Of a stretch of 19,880 nt of DNA, positions 6,015 through 13,841 are shown in pieces. The translations under genes and the position numbers were made by a program. The notes under the pieces were generated by a model that saw only the letters and a list, made by a program, of their open reading frames with translations, had not been told where the DNA came from and ran no database searches. The DNA comes from an uncultured Angelakisella sp. Lineage in GTDB: Bacteria > Bacillota > Clostridia > Oscillospirales > Ruminococcaceae. How positions within the stretch are numbered: position 1 is the stretch's first letter; each line of letters begins with the position of its first letter. The stretch covers positions 1 through 19,880 of the forward strand of contig CAJUFK010000058.1 in assembly GCA_910585535.1 (NCBI GenBank). The letters are read 5' to 3'.

Positions 6015-7133
6015 ATGGGCAGAGCAGGCGGCGGAGGCCGGGGAGGCGGGGGCTTCTCCGGCGGAGGCAGGAGTTTCGGCGGTTTTTCCGGAGGAGGACG
6101 CAGTTCCGGTGGTTTTTCCGGGGGAGGCCGGGGACGTTCCGGTGGCTTTTCCGGCGGGAGCCGGGGCGGGTCCTTTGGCGGCTATTCCCCCCGTCCTGCC
6201 AGAAGGCCCCCGGCGCCAATGGGCGGCTTCGGCTGGGGATTCCCGCGCACCCGCACCGTCATCGTCCCCACCCCGGTCCCCACCAGGGGGTACGGCGGAG
6301 GCGGAGGCGGCAACGGCGGAGAGCCTTCTCCGCCCCAGCGGGACAACGGCAACGGCGGCCTTACAGTGGTGATGGTGGTAGCCGTCTTTCTCCTCATTTT
6401 CGGCCTTTTATGGGCCGTTTCCGGGGGAGGCGGCAGTTCGGTGGCCCCTTCCACCGTGGCCCGGGAGCCCCTCCCCGCCGGCGCAGTCCGGGAGACCGGC
6501 TGGTACACCGACGAGCTGGGGTGGATCCTCGACGAAAAGGATCTTTTGGCCGGGATGAAGGAGTTTTACCAAAAGACAGGGATCCAGCCCTACCTTTATC
6601 TCACCCCTTCAATAAACGGTTCCGTCTCTCCGTCCCCCCAGGAGCTGGGGGAGTACGCCGAGGAGCTTTATGACCGGCTCTTCACCGACGAGGCCCACTT
6701 CCTCCTGGTCTTTCAGGAGAGCGGGGACAGCGGCTACACGGCGGGGTATACCGCAGGCTCCCAGACCAAGCAGGTTATGGATGACGAGGCGGTAGGGATC
6801 CTCCGGGACTACCTGGACCGGTACTATTACACCTCCGGCCTGACAGACGAGGAGTATTTCAGCAAGGTTTTTGCCGACACTGCGGAGCGGATCATGACCG
6901 TTACAAAATCCCCGTGGCCGGTTGTAGCGGGCCTCTTCGTCCTGCTCCTCCTGGGGGCAGGGGGATACCTTTGGTGGTCCAAAGCCAAGGAAAAGCGGGC
7001 CCAGGAACTCAAGGCGGCCCAGGACCTTTTGGAAAAGCCCCTGGAGACCTTTGGGGACACCGAGGCGGAACGGCTTGCGGCGAAGTATCAGCAAGAGGCT
7101 GCGGAGAGCCGAACAACAAATAAAAAGGAGTAA
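6015..7133 (+). CDS. TPM-domain-like membrane protein with Gly-rich N-terminus
   Basis: The protein has 372 aa. Residues 1-57 are low-complexity, with repeats of GGFSGGGR, followed by a Pro/Arg-rich linker. TM helix 1 spans about 116-136 and TM helix 2 about 302-321. Between them (about 158-295) lies a domain resembling TPM (PF04536 type): TGWYTDELGWI, GIQPYLYLTP, EELYDRLFTDEAHFLLVFQE, and TAGSQTKQVMDDEA. The C-terminal 50 residues are a charged cytoplasmic helix. TPM domains occur in envelope and photosystem quality-control proteins; the exact activity here is unknown. The ATG at 6015 is chosen because AGGAGG lies just before it and everything upstream is a dispersed repeat. It is 5 bp from pspA and surely cotranscribed with it, which suggests a role in membrane stress. 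Confidence 0.75.
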   Translation: MGRAGGGGRGGGGFSGGGRSFGGFSGGGRSSGGFSGGGRGRSGGFSGGSRGGSFGGYSPRPARRPPAPMGGFGWGFPRTRTVIVPTPVPTRGYGGGGGGNGGEPSPPQRDNGNGGLTVVMVVAVFLLIFGLLWAVSGGGGSSVAPSTVAREPLPAGAVRETGWYTDELGWILDEKDLLAGMKEFYQKTGIQPYLYLTPSINGSVSPSPQELGEYAEELYDRLFTDEAHFLLVFQESGDSGYTAGYTAGSQTKQVMDDEAVGILRDYLDRYYYTSGLTDEEYFSKVFADTAERIMTVTKSPWPVVAGLFVLLLLGAGGYLWWSKAKEKRAQELKAAQDLLEKPLETFGDTEAERLAAKYQQEAAESRTTNKKE

Positions 7134-7138
7134 GAAGC

Positions 7139-7816
7139 ATGGGTATTCTTGACAGATTCAGCACCATTGTAAAATCCAATATCAACGCCCTTTTGGACAA
7201 GGCGGAGGATCCCGGCAAGATGATCGACCAGTACCTGCTGGAGATGACCGAGAGCCTGGCCGACGTTAAGAAGGAGACCGCCGGGGTCATGGCGGAGGAG
7301 AGCCGCACCCGGGCCAAGGTGGAGGCCAACCAGGCGGAGGTGGACAAGTACGCCGCCCTGGCCAAGAAGGCCCTCCAGGCGGGGAACGAGGCCGACGCCA
7401 AGGTGTTTATCGCCAAAAAACAGCAGCTGGAAACCTCCGGCCAGGGCCTTCTGGAGGCCTACGAGGCCGCCCGGGAGAACGCCCAGAAGATGCGCCAGAT
7501 GCACGACAAGCTGGTGGAGAACATTGAGGAACTGAAGCGCCGCCGGGAGGCCATCAAGGCCAAGGTGGCGGTGGCCAGGACCCAAGGGAAGCTTAACGAG
7601 ATCGGCGCCGCCTCGGACAAGGCGGAGGACGCCATGAGCGCCTTCCAGCGGATGGAGGAGAAAGCGGACCGGATGCTCCAGCGGGAGACCGCCATGGCGG
7701 AACTCAACGCCGCACCCAAGGACGAGGCTGCGGCCCTGGAGGAGAAGTACAGCGGCGCCGGCGCCACCGCAGTGGACGACGAGCTGGCCAAGATGAAAGC
7801 GGAACTGGGCCTGTAA
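7139..7816 (+). CDS. pspA: PspA/IM30 (Vipp1)-family membrane-stress protein
   Basis: The protein has 225 aa, the normal size, almost entirely alpha-helical coiled coil. The N-terminal amphipathic helix (GILDRFSTIVKSNINALLDKAEDP) with the conserved EDPxKMIDQYL segment is typical of the family. Long heptad stretches of A/E/K/R follow to about residue 190, then a short flexible link and a terminal helix DDELAKMKAELGL. PspA proteins are ESCRT-III-like: they assemble on the inner face of the cytoplasmic membrane and protect it from leakage. The ribosome binding site AAAGGAG overlaps the end of the TPM gene, so translation is coupled. No pspF, pspB or pspC is nearby. The terminator at 7986-8027 is separated from the stop codon by a MITE-like insertion. 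Confidence 0.92.
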   Translation: MGILDRFSTIVKSNINALLDKAEDPGKMIDQYLLEMTESLADVKKETAGVMAEESRTRAKVEANQAEVDKYAALAKKALQAGNEADAKVFIAKKQQLETSGQGLLEAYEAARENAQKMRQMHDKLVENIEELKRRREAIKAKVAVARTQGKLNEIGAASDKAEDAMSAFQRMEEKADRMLQRETAMAELNAAPKDEAAALEEKYSGAGATAVDDELAKMKAELGL

Positions 7817-7820
7817 GCCC

Positions 7821-7986
7821 TAGGGCGTGTCCCAAAAGTCCCGGCACCCATCTTTTTTCTACAAGGGAAGTGGGCTTGCCGCGTCAAAAATGCTCGCCGT
7901 ACACGAGTACGCCTTGCGCTTTTCTCCTTGCAAGCCCACTTCCCTTGCGAAAAATCTGGGCACCTTGACTTTTGGGACACGCCCTA
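7821..7986. mobile_element. MITE-like 166-bp fold-back element
   Basis: The element begins with TAGGGCGTGTCCCAAAAGTC and ends with the exact reverse complement, a 20-bp perfect terminal inverted repeat. The arms continue as an imperfect inverted repeat (AAGGGAAGTGGGCTTGC in both) towards a central GTAC-ACGA-GTAC. Both ends carry TA, which could be a TA target duplication. It has no transposase gene, so it would depend on a transposase elsewhere. It lies 4 bp after the pspA stop and directly before the terminator. Confidence 0.8.
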
Positions 7987-8027
7987 AAAAACGCCAGCCC
8001 CGGGACAATGGGGCTGGCGTTTTTTTT
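7986..8027. terminator. Bidirectional terminator between pspA and the NERD gene
   Basis: A perfect 11-bp stem ACGCCAGCCCC (7991-8001) / GGGGCTGGCGT (8010-8020) is flanked by A5 on the left and T7 on the right. It works on paper in both directions, for the convergent pspA and NERD-gene transcripts. Confidence 0.93.
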
Positions 8028-8030
8028 GTG

Positions 8031-9437
8031 TCATTTCGCCTTTTTTTGGTAGGTCCGGTGGGGCAGGCTCTCCGCCGTCTTTCGCACCCGGCGGAACTCC
8101 TTGAGGATCCCCCGGTCCAGCTGCTCCATAGCTGCGGCGTAATCCGGCAGCGCCTGGGCCGAAGGCCGCTCTCCCTGGGAGCGGAAGATCTTAAACAGCT
8201 CGTCCACCTGTTCTTCGGTAAAAACATCCGTCCGGGAGGTAATCAGCTCCCGCACCGATTCCGGCCGGAGGATGGAGCAGGGGCTGGCGTGCTGGAAAGG
8301 GGCCTTTCCAGCCACCGACAGGATGGGATGGATCAGGCTGCTGCCCTTTCCCGGGGCCATCTTTTCCAGAACGGGGGAGAAGTAGTCCCAAAGAAAGACT
8401 GCACGCACAAGGCCCGGTGAGGCCGCCGCGTCGGCGGAGAAGGCTTCCTCCCCGCCAAAGTATTTTGCCTCCACCGGGTAGATGCCGGTGGTGGACAGCA
8501 CCAAGGCGTCGCATTCTTCGGTGTGGCCGCCCTTGGTCACCCGGTAGTGGTAGATCACCCGGAACCCTGCGGGTGGTGCGGGGTTCCGCTTCTCCAGGGC
8601 CTTGCGAAGGGCCTCCAGGGCCCGGACCTGGTTCACCAGCCCCCGGCGGCGGCAGTCATAGTCCTCCACCAGCCAGGAAAGGTACTCGGTGAGGGTCCGC
8701 TGGAGAAGAAGGAACCACTGGCGCAGGGCTACGGACAGAAAGAAGTGGTCACCCGGGTGGCCGGGGAAAAGGATCTCTGCGGCCTCCCGCATCTCCTTGT
8801 TGGGCCGCCGCATGGACCAGGCGGCATAGACCACCTTGAGGATGTCCTCGTCCGAGGCCTCCTTTACCTGCTGGAGGATGCCGGAGGCCTGGGACATCAG
8901 GGGCCGGACCTGCTCCAGGTAGGCGGCCTGCTGCTCCAGGTTCAGCACCATGGGGGTGTAGACCGGCGGGGCCAGCAGCTCCGCGTTGTGGTCCTCCAGG
9001 TAGAAGCGGATATACAGCGTCTTGATCGTATTGTGGACGCTGAGGGGCTTAAAGGGCAGGGCTTCGCTTCGGGGAGTGGGCAGAGAGGCGGTGTCCTCCC
9101 GGTATTCGCTGGAGGAATACTTCCGGCGCAGGGGGAACTTTTTGGACAGGCAACCGTCCAGATTTTCCGCCAGGCACCGCTTTTGGGCCCGGTCGGTGAT
9201 CCGGTCCTGATACGCCGGCCACAGGGCGGAGCCGTCCACCTGGGCCAGGTCCCCCACGATCTCCCGTCCCAGATCGCACCGCTTGGCCATTTCGGAAAGG
9301 CGCTTGCGGGTTTCCGGGGTAAGGCCCTCGGGCCGGGGCGGGGAATCGGTGCGGGGCCCCCGAAGCAGAAAGATACCCGCTGCGACGGCTCCCCCAATGA
9401 GAAGCGCCGCCAGGGCGACGATGACAACTGTTACCAT
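8031..9437 (-). CDS. Membrane-anchored NERD-domain (nuclease-related) protein
   Basis: The protein has 468 aa. A single N-terminal TM helix (about 3-25) is followed by an Arg/Pro linker, a helical domain of unknown type (about 40-280), and a NERD-like segment: RVIYHYRV, then CDALVLSTTGIYPVEAKYFGG at about 309-329. Asp310 and E323-x-K325 form the D...ExK core of the PD-(D/E)xK nuclease fold typical of NERD. The last 120 residues are helical and basic. NERD domains are thought to act in DNA processing; a true nuclease activity here is unproven. The start has an excellent AAGGAGGT site 9 nt upstream. It is the last gene of a minus-strand series with the unknown gene 86 bp upstream, so an operon is likely. 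It may act in envelope stress, plasmid/phage defence or DNA uptake; the sequence does not decide. Confidence 0.72.
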   Translation of the reverse strand: MVTVVIVALAALLIGGAVAAGIFLLRGPRTDSPPRPEGLTPETRKRLSEMAKRCDLGREIVGDLAQVDGSALWPAYQDRITDRAQKRCLAENLDGCLSKKFPLRRKYSSSEYREDTASLPTPRSEALPFKPLSVHNTIKTLYIRFYLEDHNAELLAPPVYTPMVLNLEQQAAYLEQVRPLMSQASGILQQVKEASDEDILKVVYAAWSMRRPNKEMREAAEILFPGHPGDHFFLSVALRQWFLLLQRTLTEYLSWLVEDYDCRRRGLVNQVRALEALRKALEKRNPAPPAGFRVIYHYRVTKGGHTEECDALVLSTTGIYPVEAKYFGGEEAFSADAAASPGLVRAVFLWDYFSPVLEKMAPGKGSSLIHPILSVAGKAPFQHASPCSILRPESVRELITSRTDVFTEEQVDELFKIFRSQGERPSAQALPDYAAAMEQLDRGILKEFRRVRKTAESLPHRTYQKKAK

Positions 9438-9523
9438 TTCGGCCTTACCTCCTTAGAACGTATCCCCAAAAGAGACGGCAAGCCGCCGGCGGATCCTCTG
9501 GGGACAGATCCCTAAAAATTCTG

Positions 9524-10405
9524 TCATTTACCCCCGAAGAGCCGGGAAAAGAACCCCTTCTTCTTTGGGGCCTGGGCTGGGGCGGGGGGCGCTTTGGGGG
9601 GCTCCGGGTCCTCGGGGGCCTCCGGGGGAGCCGGGGGCGGGGTCTGCTCCACCCGGACTTCCCGGGTCACCGAGGCGGTGGCAGGATCCCCGCCGCTGGC
9701 CCGGATGGCGGTGTCCAGCTGGGCCTTTACCGTCTCGGAGTAGAGCATGACCCCTTCGGGATCGCAGTTGATAAGGTAGGAGCAGCAGGAGGTAGCCGAC
9801 AGGTCCAGGGGATTGGGCTCCACCACCTCGGTGGCCTCCAGAAGGCCCAGGCCCTCCTTGCCCGCATGGCCCAGGGCCTTGAGGAAGACCGGCAGCGTAT
9901 TGCCGAAGCACTCCTCCAGCTGGGGGCGGATCTTTCCGCTTAGGTAGGCGGAGGCCAGGCGGGGAATCTGGTCCTCGGGGATGTACACCCCGCCGCTGTA
10001 ATTTTCGGTGATACGGCTCTCCAGGGGGGCGGGGAACTGCTCCCCCACAATCTCCTCAAAGGGCAGGGTGTAGGCGGCCAGCTCCGGGTATTCTGCAATC
10101 AGGAAGGAGAAAGCCCCGCCCCGGGTGTAGTAATAGGGGCGGAACAAGCCCTGAACCGCCGCCAGGATAAAGCCGTGGGTCTTGGAAAAGGGTTCGTCGG
10201 GGCCGATTTTGGTACCCTGGACCAGCATCTCCCGGTAACTTTTCCGGCAGAAGCCCTGGTGGCCCTTCTCCTTGCCGGGGTCGTACCGCTCCAGTACGGC
10301 CTCCAGGCCGGAGGAATCCCCCCGGCGCATCTCCGGGAGGCGGTCGAAGTACCAGCGGTGCATTTCCCTTTGGCTGATGGGATGCCAGCTGACATCAAAG
10401 CCCAT
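9524..10405 (-). CDS. Unknown protein with Pro-rich linker and basic amphipathic tail
   Basis: I do not recognise this 293-aa protein. Residues 1-225 look like a globular, soluble domain that opens MGFDVSWHPISQREMHRWYF. It has a Tyr-rich patch (RPYYYTRGGAFSFL) and a Cys pair (TSCCSYLINCDPEGV). Residues about 250-280 are a Pro/Ala/Glu-rich linker, and the protein ends KKKGFFSRLFGGK, a short basic amphipathic helix of the kind that tethers proteins to membranes. There is no TM helix or signal peptide. A GAGG ribosome binding site precedes ATG at 10405. It lies 41 bp after the lipoprotein gene and 86 bp before the NERD gene, same strand. The tail suggests peripheral membrane attachment, in line with its envelope-type neighbours (inference). 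Confidence 0.7.
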   Translation of the reverse strand: MGFDVSWHPISQREMHRWYFDRLPEMRRGDSSGLEAVLERYDPGKEKGHQGFCRKSYREMLVQGTKIGPDEPFSKTHGFILAAVQGLFRPYYYTRGGAFSFLIAEYPELAAYTLPFEEIVGEQFPAPLESRITENYSGGVYIPEDQIPRLASAYLSGKIRPQLEECFGNTLPVFLKALGHAGKEGLGLLEATEVVEPNPLDLSATSCCSYLINCDPEGVMLYSETVKAQLDTAIRASGGDPATASVTREVRVEQTPPPAPPEAPEDPEPPKAPPAPAQAPKKKGFFSRLFGGK

Positions 10406-10446
10406 GGATCATCGCCTCTTCTCTTTCATAAGGCTCTCAGAGCCTG

Positions 10447-12171
10447 TTATTCCAAAATATAAATGTCCACCCACCGGACGCTGTTCAGCACGCTTTCTTC
10501 GTAGGTGTCATAGAAAAGGTCCACGTCGATAATCCCTTCCACCAGGCCGGTGCCGGTGTCGTTGGCCACGGCGTAGCCGTAGATGAACCCGCCCCCGGGG
10601 GTGCGGATGTACAGCTTGGTACCGTAAGGGATCTCGTTGGCCCGCACCGCCACCGTTCCGGCGGTGCAGTAGTAGACGCCGGTTTTGGCCTGGCTGGTCC
10701 GGGACCCGGCTCCCCAGGTCTGGCCGCCCCGAAGGGAGGCGTACCCGGTGGCCTTCTGTTCCCGGAGGACGGCCTTATAGGTCACAGGAATGCCGTTGGC
10801 GTCCAGGGGGAAGTCGTCGGACCAGTCCAGGTTGGAGATGGCCGCTGTCTGGGCCCGGGTCTGGGCTGCCATGGCGGCGGTGAACACCTGGGGATCCTTT
10901 TCGTACTGCTCCTCAAAGAGGGCCACCATCCGGTCGTAGTCGTTCCCCTGCTGGGTCTGATAGTAGGTGTAGGTCACCCGGCCCATCCAGGAATCCTTTT
11001 GGACCAGGAGGTATTTATCCTCGGTACCCGCCACGATGCAGGGGCAGAGGACCATGGTGACGTCCTCTCCGTTGAGGTTCAGGTCGAACTGGAGATTGGG
11101 ACGGTCCTCCGGGTCCTCGGTCCACTGGGGCTGCTTCAGCTGGGCGGCGTCCTCCATCATCTCCCGGAAGGCGTCCAGCAGTTCCTCGTCCTTTTCCCGG
11201 CTGAGGAAGATGGCGGGGCGGTCGCCCTCCACCACCTTGCTTACCACGGCGGCGTCAAAGAGGGGCAGATCCAGAAGATCCCCCACCTTCTGGAAGGCGG
11301 TGCCCTCCGGGAAGGGCAGGGAGCCGGGGCCCCCGCCGTTGTAGACCCGCAATCCCCCGGTCTTGTCCAGGCGAAACTCCCCGTCGGGGCCGCAGCACTG
11401 GGGGTCGGGCCAAAGGGTGATGGCGGTGTTGCCGTCGTCCCAGGTGCCCCACAGCAGCTCGTCCGCCGTGGTGCGCTCCCCCCGGCGGGAAAGGTGGAAG
11501 GTCCCGTCCCGGTAAAGGGAGAGGATCACCCGCTCGTCCCCGGTATCCAGCTGGAGGTAGCGGAACTGGGCGGAATCCTGGGAGAAGTCGGGAAGGGTGC
11601 TTTCCTCCAGGGTGATGACATCCCCCTCCACCCGGCAGAAGGTCTCGATGGTCTGGGTGATGCCGGTTTCATGGACGGCCTTAGCCCGGATGCCGTAAAG
11701 CTCCCCCTCCCAGGGGGTCTCCTTCATATAGAGGGTAAGGGTCTCGTCCTCCTCCACCGTGGAATGGATTTCCACGCCGCCGGTCCAGGAGAGGGTTTCC
11801 ACCGCGGGGGTATCAGCATCGCTGCTGGAAGCTACCACGGCGGAGTCCCCGTCCTCGGTGAGGAAGGTAAATTCCCACTGGCCGTCGTGGCCTTCGGTCT
11901 TTGTCAGCATGGGGTCATGGAACCGGAGCCGGACCCGTCCGTCCTTGAAGCGGTCCAGGCCCACTCCGGCATTGGTCGGGTACCCTGTGGAGATCTTTTT
12001 GGCGCCCTCCCAGTCGGCCTCCTGCCACCAGGGAAGAGGCTCCTGGACGATGGATTCCGGAGGTTCGGCAAAGGGCTCGACCTCCTTTCCTCCGGAGCAA
12101 CCCGCCAGAGTTAAAACCAGAGAAACCCCCAGCGCCAAGGTGCGCCAGCGTAATCGGCTGTGTTCGATGAT
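10447..12171 (-). CDS. Lipoprotein with C-terminal 3D domain
   Basis: The signal peptide RLRWRTLALGVSLVLTLAGC ends in a lipobox (LAGC), so the mature protein is lipid-anchored at Cys and exported. A long central region (about 440 residues, acidic, beta-rich) is not recognised. The last 105 residues are a 3D domain (MltA-like double-psi barrel): ATGYASLRGG, YCTAGTVAVR, IPYGTKLYIR, then the acidic signature AVANDTGTG and IDVDLFYDT. Such domains are linked to peptidoglycan cleavage. The start is unclear. The best ribosome binding site (AAAGGAG, 12178-12184) precedes ATC codons at 12171 and 12168, not ATG. The same frame stays open to a TTG at 12261, and a GTG exists at 12219, both with poor sites. 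I give 12171 as a best guess. Confidence 0.8.
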   Translation of the reverse strand: MIEHSRLRWRTLALGVSLVLTLAGCSGGKEVEPFAEPPESIVQEPLPWWQEADWEGAKKISTGYPTNAGVGLDRFKDGRVRLRFHDPMLTKTEGHDGQWEFTFLTEDGDSAVVASSSDADTPAVETLSWTGGVEIHSTVEEDETLTLYMKETPWEGELYGIRAKAVHETGITQTIETFCRVEGDVITLEESTLPDFSQDSAQFRYLQLDTGDERVILSLYRDGTFHLSRRGERTTADELLWGTWDDGNTAITLWPDPQCCGPDGEFRLDKTGGLRVYNGGGPGSLPFPEGTAFQKVGDLLDLPLFDAAVVSKVVEGDRPAIFLSREKDEELLDAFREMMEDAAQLKQPQWTEDPEDRPNLQFDLNLNGEDVTMVLCPCIVAGTEDKYLLVQKDSWMGRVTYTYYQTQQGNDYDRMVALFEEQYEKDPQVFTAAMAAQTRAQTAAISNLDWSDDFPLDANGIPVTYKAVLREQKATGYASLRGGQTWGAGSRTSQAKTGVYYCTAGTVAVRANEIPYGTKLYIRTPGGGFIYGYAVANDTGTGLVEGIIDVDLFYDTYEESVLNSVRWVDIYILE

Positions 12172-12310
12172 GAATCTCTCCTTTAGCTTTGTCGTAATAC
12201 CAATGTCAGAAGTTCCCACAGCTTGGTGGTGCTTTTGGTGCCATAGGCACAGCGCAGGCAATCAGGAGCAGGATTTGGCGGCTGCGCCGTGTGAGGCCGT
12301 CAGTTGAAAC

Positions 12311-12352
12311 GGGCGGCCTAGACTTTCCCTGTCTCGATTGCAGCCTTGTACT
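12311..12352 (+). repeat. Dispersed intergenic repeat, copy 2
   Basis: GGGCGGCC, GACTTT and TCTCGATTGCAGCC occur in the same order and nearly the same spacing as at 1677-1720. It directly abuts the fold-back element at 12354. The piece between the lipoprotein start and here (12262-12310) shows nothing else I can name. Confidence 0.55.
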
Positions 12353-12353
12353 T

Positions 12354-12517
12354 AGAAGCGGTATTCCCAACCGTATGGCGCCATCTGGCCGGGTCTTTTT
12401 CCGCCCTGCTGGGTTACAAAAACTTGTAAGCCATAAAGGCTGGACTGCGTTTTTATGCCTTGCAGGACGGATAATCCCCCGCCCATCCGGCATCTCCCGG
12501 TTATGAATACCGCTTCT
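12354..12517. mobile_element. MITE-like 164-bp inverted-repeat element
   Basis: The ends AGAAGCGGTATTC and GAATACCGCTTCT are a 13-bp perfect inverted repeat. Inwards the arms remain imperfect complements over about 70 bp (for example AACCG and GTCCTGC/GCCCTGC blocks), so the whole unit folds back. Its right arm is about 90% identical, in opposite orientation, to 5899-5987. It lies between the sortase stop codon and the lipoprotein gene. No transposase is encoded. Confidence 0.65.
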
Positions 12518-12527
12518 TACTTCTGGT

Positions 12528-13595
12528 TCACCAGACCGATGGCTGCTTGTGGTTGGGGTTCGCAGTCACCGTCACCGGCCCAATGCTCTCCCCGGGCCGC
12601 AATACCCGCCCCATCACCACGAACCGCTGGTTGCTCGTCCGCCCATAAGCCCGTGTGCAGGTGGATAGCGTCACGATCTTGTCCGAGGCGTTGACATCAA
12701 CGTCAAAGGTGTGACGGCTCCGCCGCCGGGCCTCGTTGATGATGTAGTTCATGTCCCCCTCGGACGCAATGTAGTTAAACGCAAGCTCCGTGTAGAAACA
12801 AGCAAAAATCTTTACCGTGAATTCTCCGCCCTCCGCCGTGGAGTAGTAGAAGTAAGGGTAGCTCTGGGCCATGGACAGCCAGTGGAACCCTGTCAGCTGG
12901 GCAAACATAACGTCCCCGGAGTACCCAATCCGCGGCGATGCCCCGTAGTTGGTCCAGTTGTGCCCGTAAATAACCGTGTTGCTGGAAAGCCCCGACGCCG
13001 ACGAGCTGGTCCGCGTGGTGGGATTGGTCCAGATGACGCCGTTGTAACTGTACTGCTTATCATACCCTAGGTGGGTATAATAATTGACATCGTGGATATT
13101 TTGTACGATGGGCCAGTTGATGTTGGTCCCCGGTACCCGAAGCCAGCCCACAACGTCGCTGTTGACCCCGCGCCAGTAGGAAATCTGGTCCGCCCCGCTG
13201 TACCCGTAGGCCGATGCGTTAAAAACACCGGTGGCCGGGGAAACCCAGCCGCCTCCCGTGTTGGCGGAACTGGCCTCCTTCCGCTCCTCCCATTGGTCGT
13301 GGAAGGTCACCGAAAGCTCCGAAGCGTTCATGCTTTCAACAGCCATCCCCTCCACCACCAGGTCGGAGAAGGCGCTGCGCTCCTGGCTGTAGGCCGCAGC
13401 CGCGGCGGCGATGGCTTCGGCCTTTGCGGCAGCCTCCGCCTCAGCCTGGAGACGAGCCTCCTTGGCGGTGTGGGCGTTCCAGCCAACGACCCCTCCGGCC
13501 ACAACGGCGGCGCTTAGAACCAGGGCCAGTGCCTTCCCCAGGCCAAAGCCCTTCTTGCTTCCCTTAGCAGCGTATTTCATGGTAGTTCCCGACAT
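12528..13595 (-). CDS. srtB: Class B sortase
   Basis: The protein has 355 aa. A basic N-terminus and one TM helix (about 20-40) form an uncleaved anchor, followed by an Ala/Glu-rich stalk (about 43-70). The sortase domain covers about 135-335: GWLRVPGTNINWPIVQ, then YGHNW with catalytic His212, LSTCT with nucleophile Cys313, and RFVVMGR with Arg324. Class B is indicated by size and by the D-x-x-Y-Y-x-x-x and N-x-x-I-Y-G-H patterns. Sortases cleave a sorting motif and attach the protein to peptidoglycan or build pili. No LPxTG- or NPxTN-type substrate is encoded in the window. Start ATG at 13595 with GGGAGG about 12 nt upstream; an internal ATG six codons in is also possible. Its promoter is at 13740-13768. 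Confidence 0.93.
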   Translation of the reverse strand: MSGTTMKYAAKGSKKGFGLGKALALVLSAAVVAGGVVGWNAHTAKEARLQAEAEAAAKAEAIAAAAAAYSQERSAFSDLVVEGMAVESMNASELSVTFHDQWEERKEASSANTGGGWVSPATGVFNASAYGYSGADQISYWRGVNSDVVGWLRVPGTNINWPIVQNIHDVNYYTHLGYDKQYSYNGVIWTNPTTRTSSSASGLSSNTVIYGHNWTNYGASPRIGYSGDVMFAQLTGFHWLSMAQSYPYFYYSTAEGGEFTVKIFACFYTELAFNYIASEGDMNYIINEARRRSRHTFDVDVNASDKIVTLSTCTRAYGRTSNQRFVVMGRVLRPGESIGPVTVTANPNHKQPSVW

Positions 13596-13739
13596 GATGA
13601 TATGATACCTCCCAACAGCGGTTCCGCCTCAGCCGACAGCAGGCAGGGATGCCCGTCCGGATCTTTCCCTGTCCGTCCGGCACCCGATGCCTGGGAATGC
13701 AGCGTTCAAGACGCACCCCGCCATTTTGTTTACCATGGT

Positions 13740-13768
13740 ATTATAGCACAGCCAAAGCCGTTTGAAAA
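13740..13768 (-). promoter_or_regulatory. Extended -10 promoter of the sortase gene
   Basis: On the minus strand a perfect TATAAT (13740-13745) carries an extended -10 (TGC before it). A weak -35 TTTTCA (13763-13768) lies 17 bp away. The leader to the start codon is about 135 nt and GC-rich. Confidence 0.65.
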
Positions 13769-13841
13769 TAGGGAATTGCGTTCCAATGCCAAATTACCGT
13801 CCCAACATCCGGATTTTTCGCCCCTTCCCCCCAGAAAACCA

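Noticed and set aside
12206..12493. 95-codon minus-strand open frame in the intergenic repeat
   Set aside because: It lies within the fold-back element and has no ribosome binding site; the similarity to the extension at 5922 is repeat-derived.
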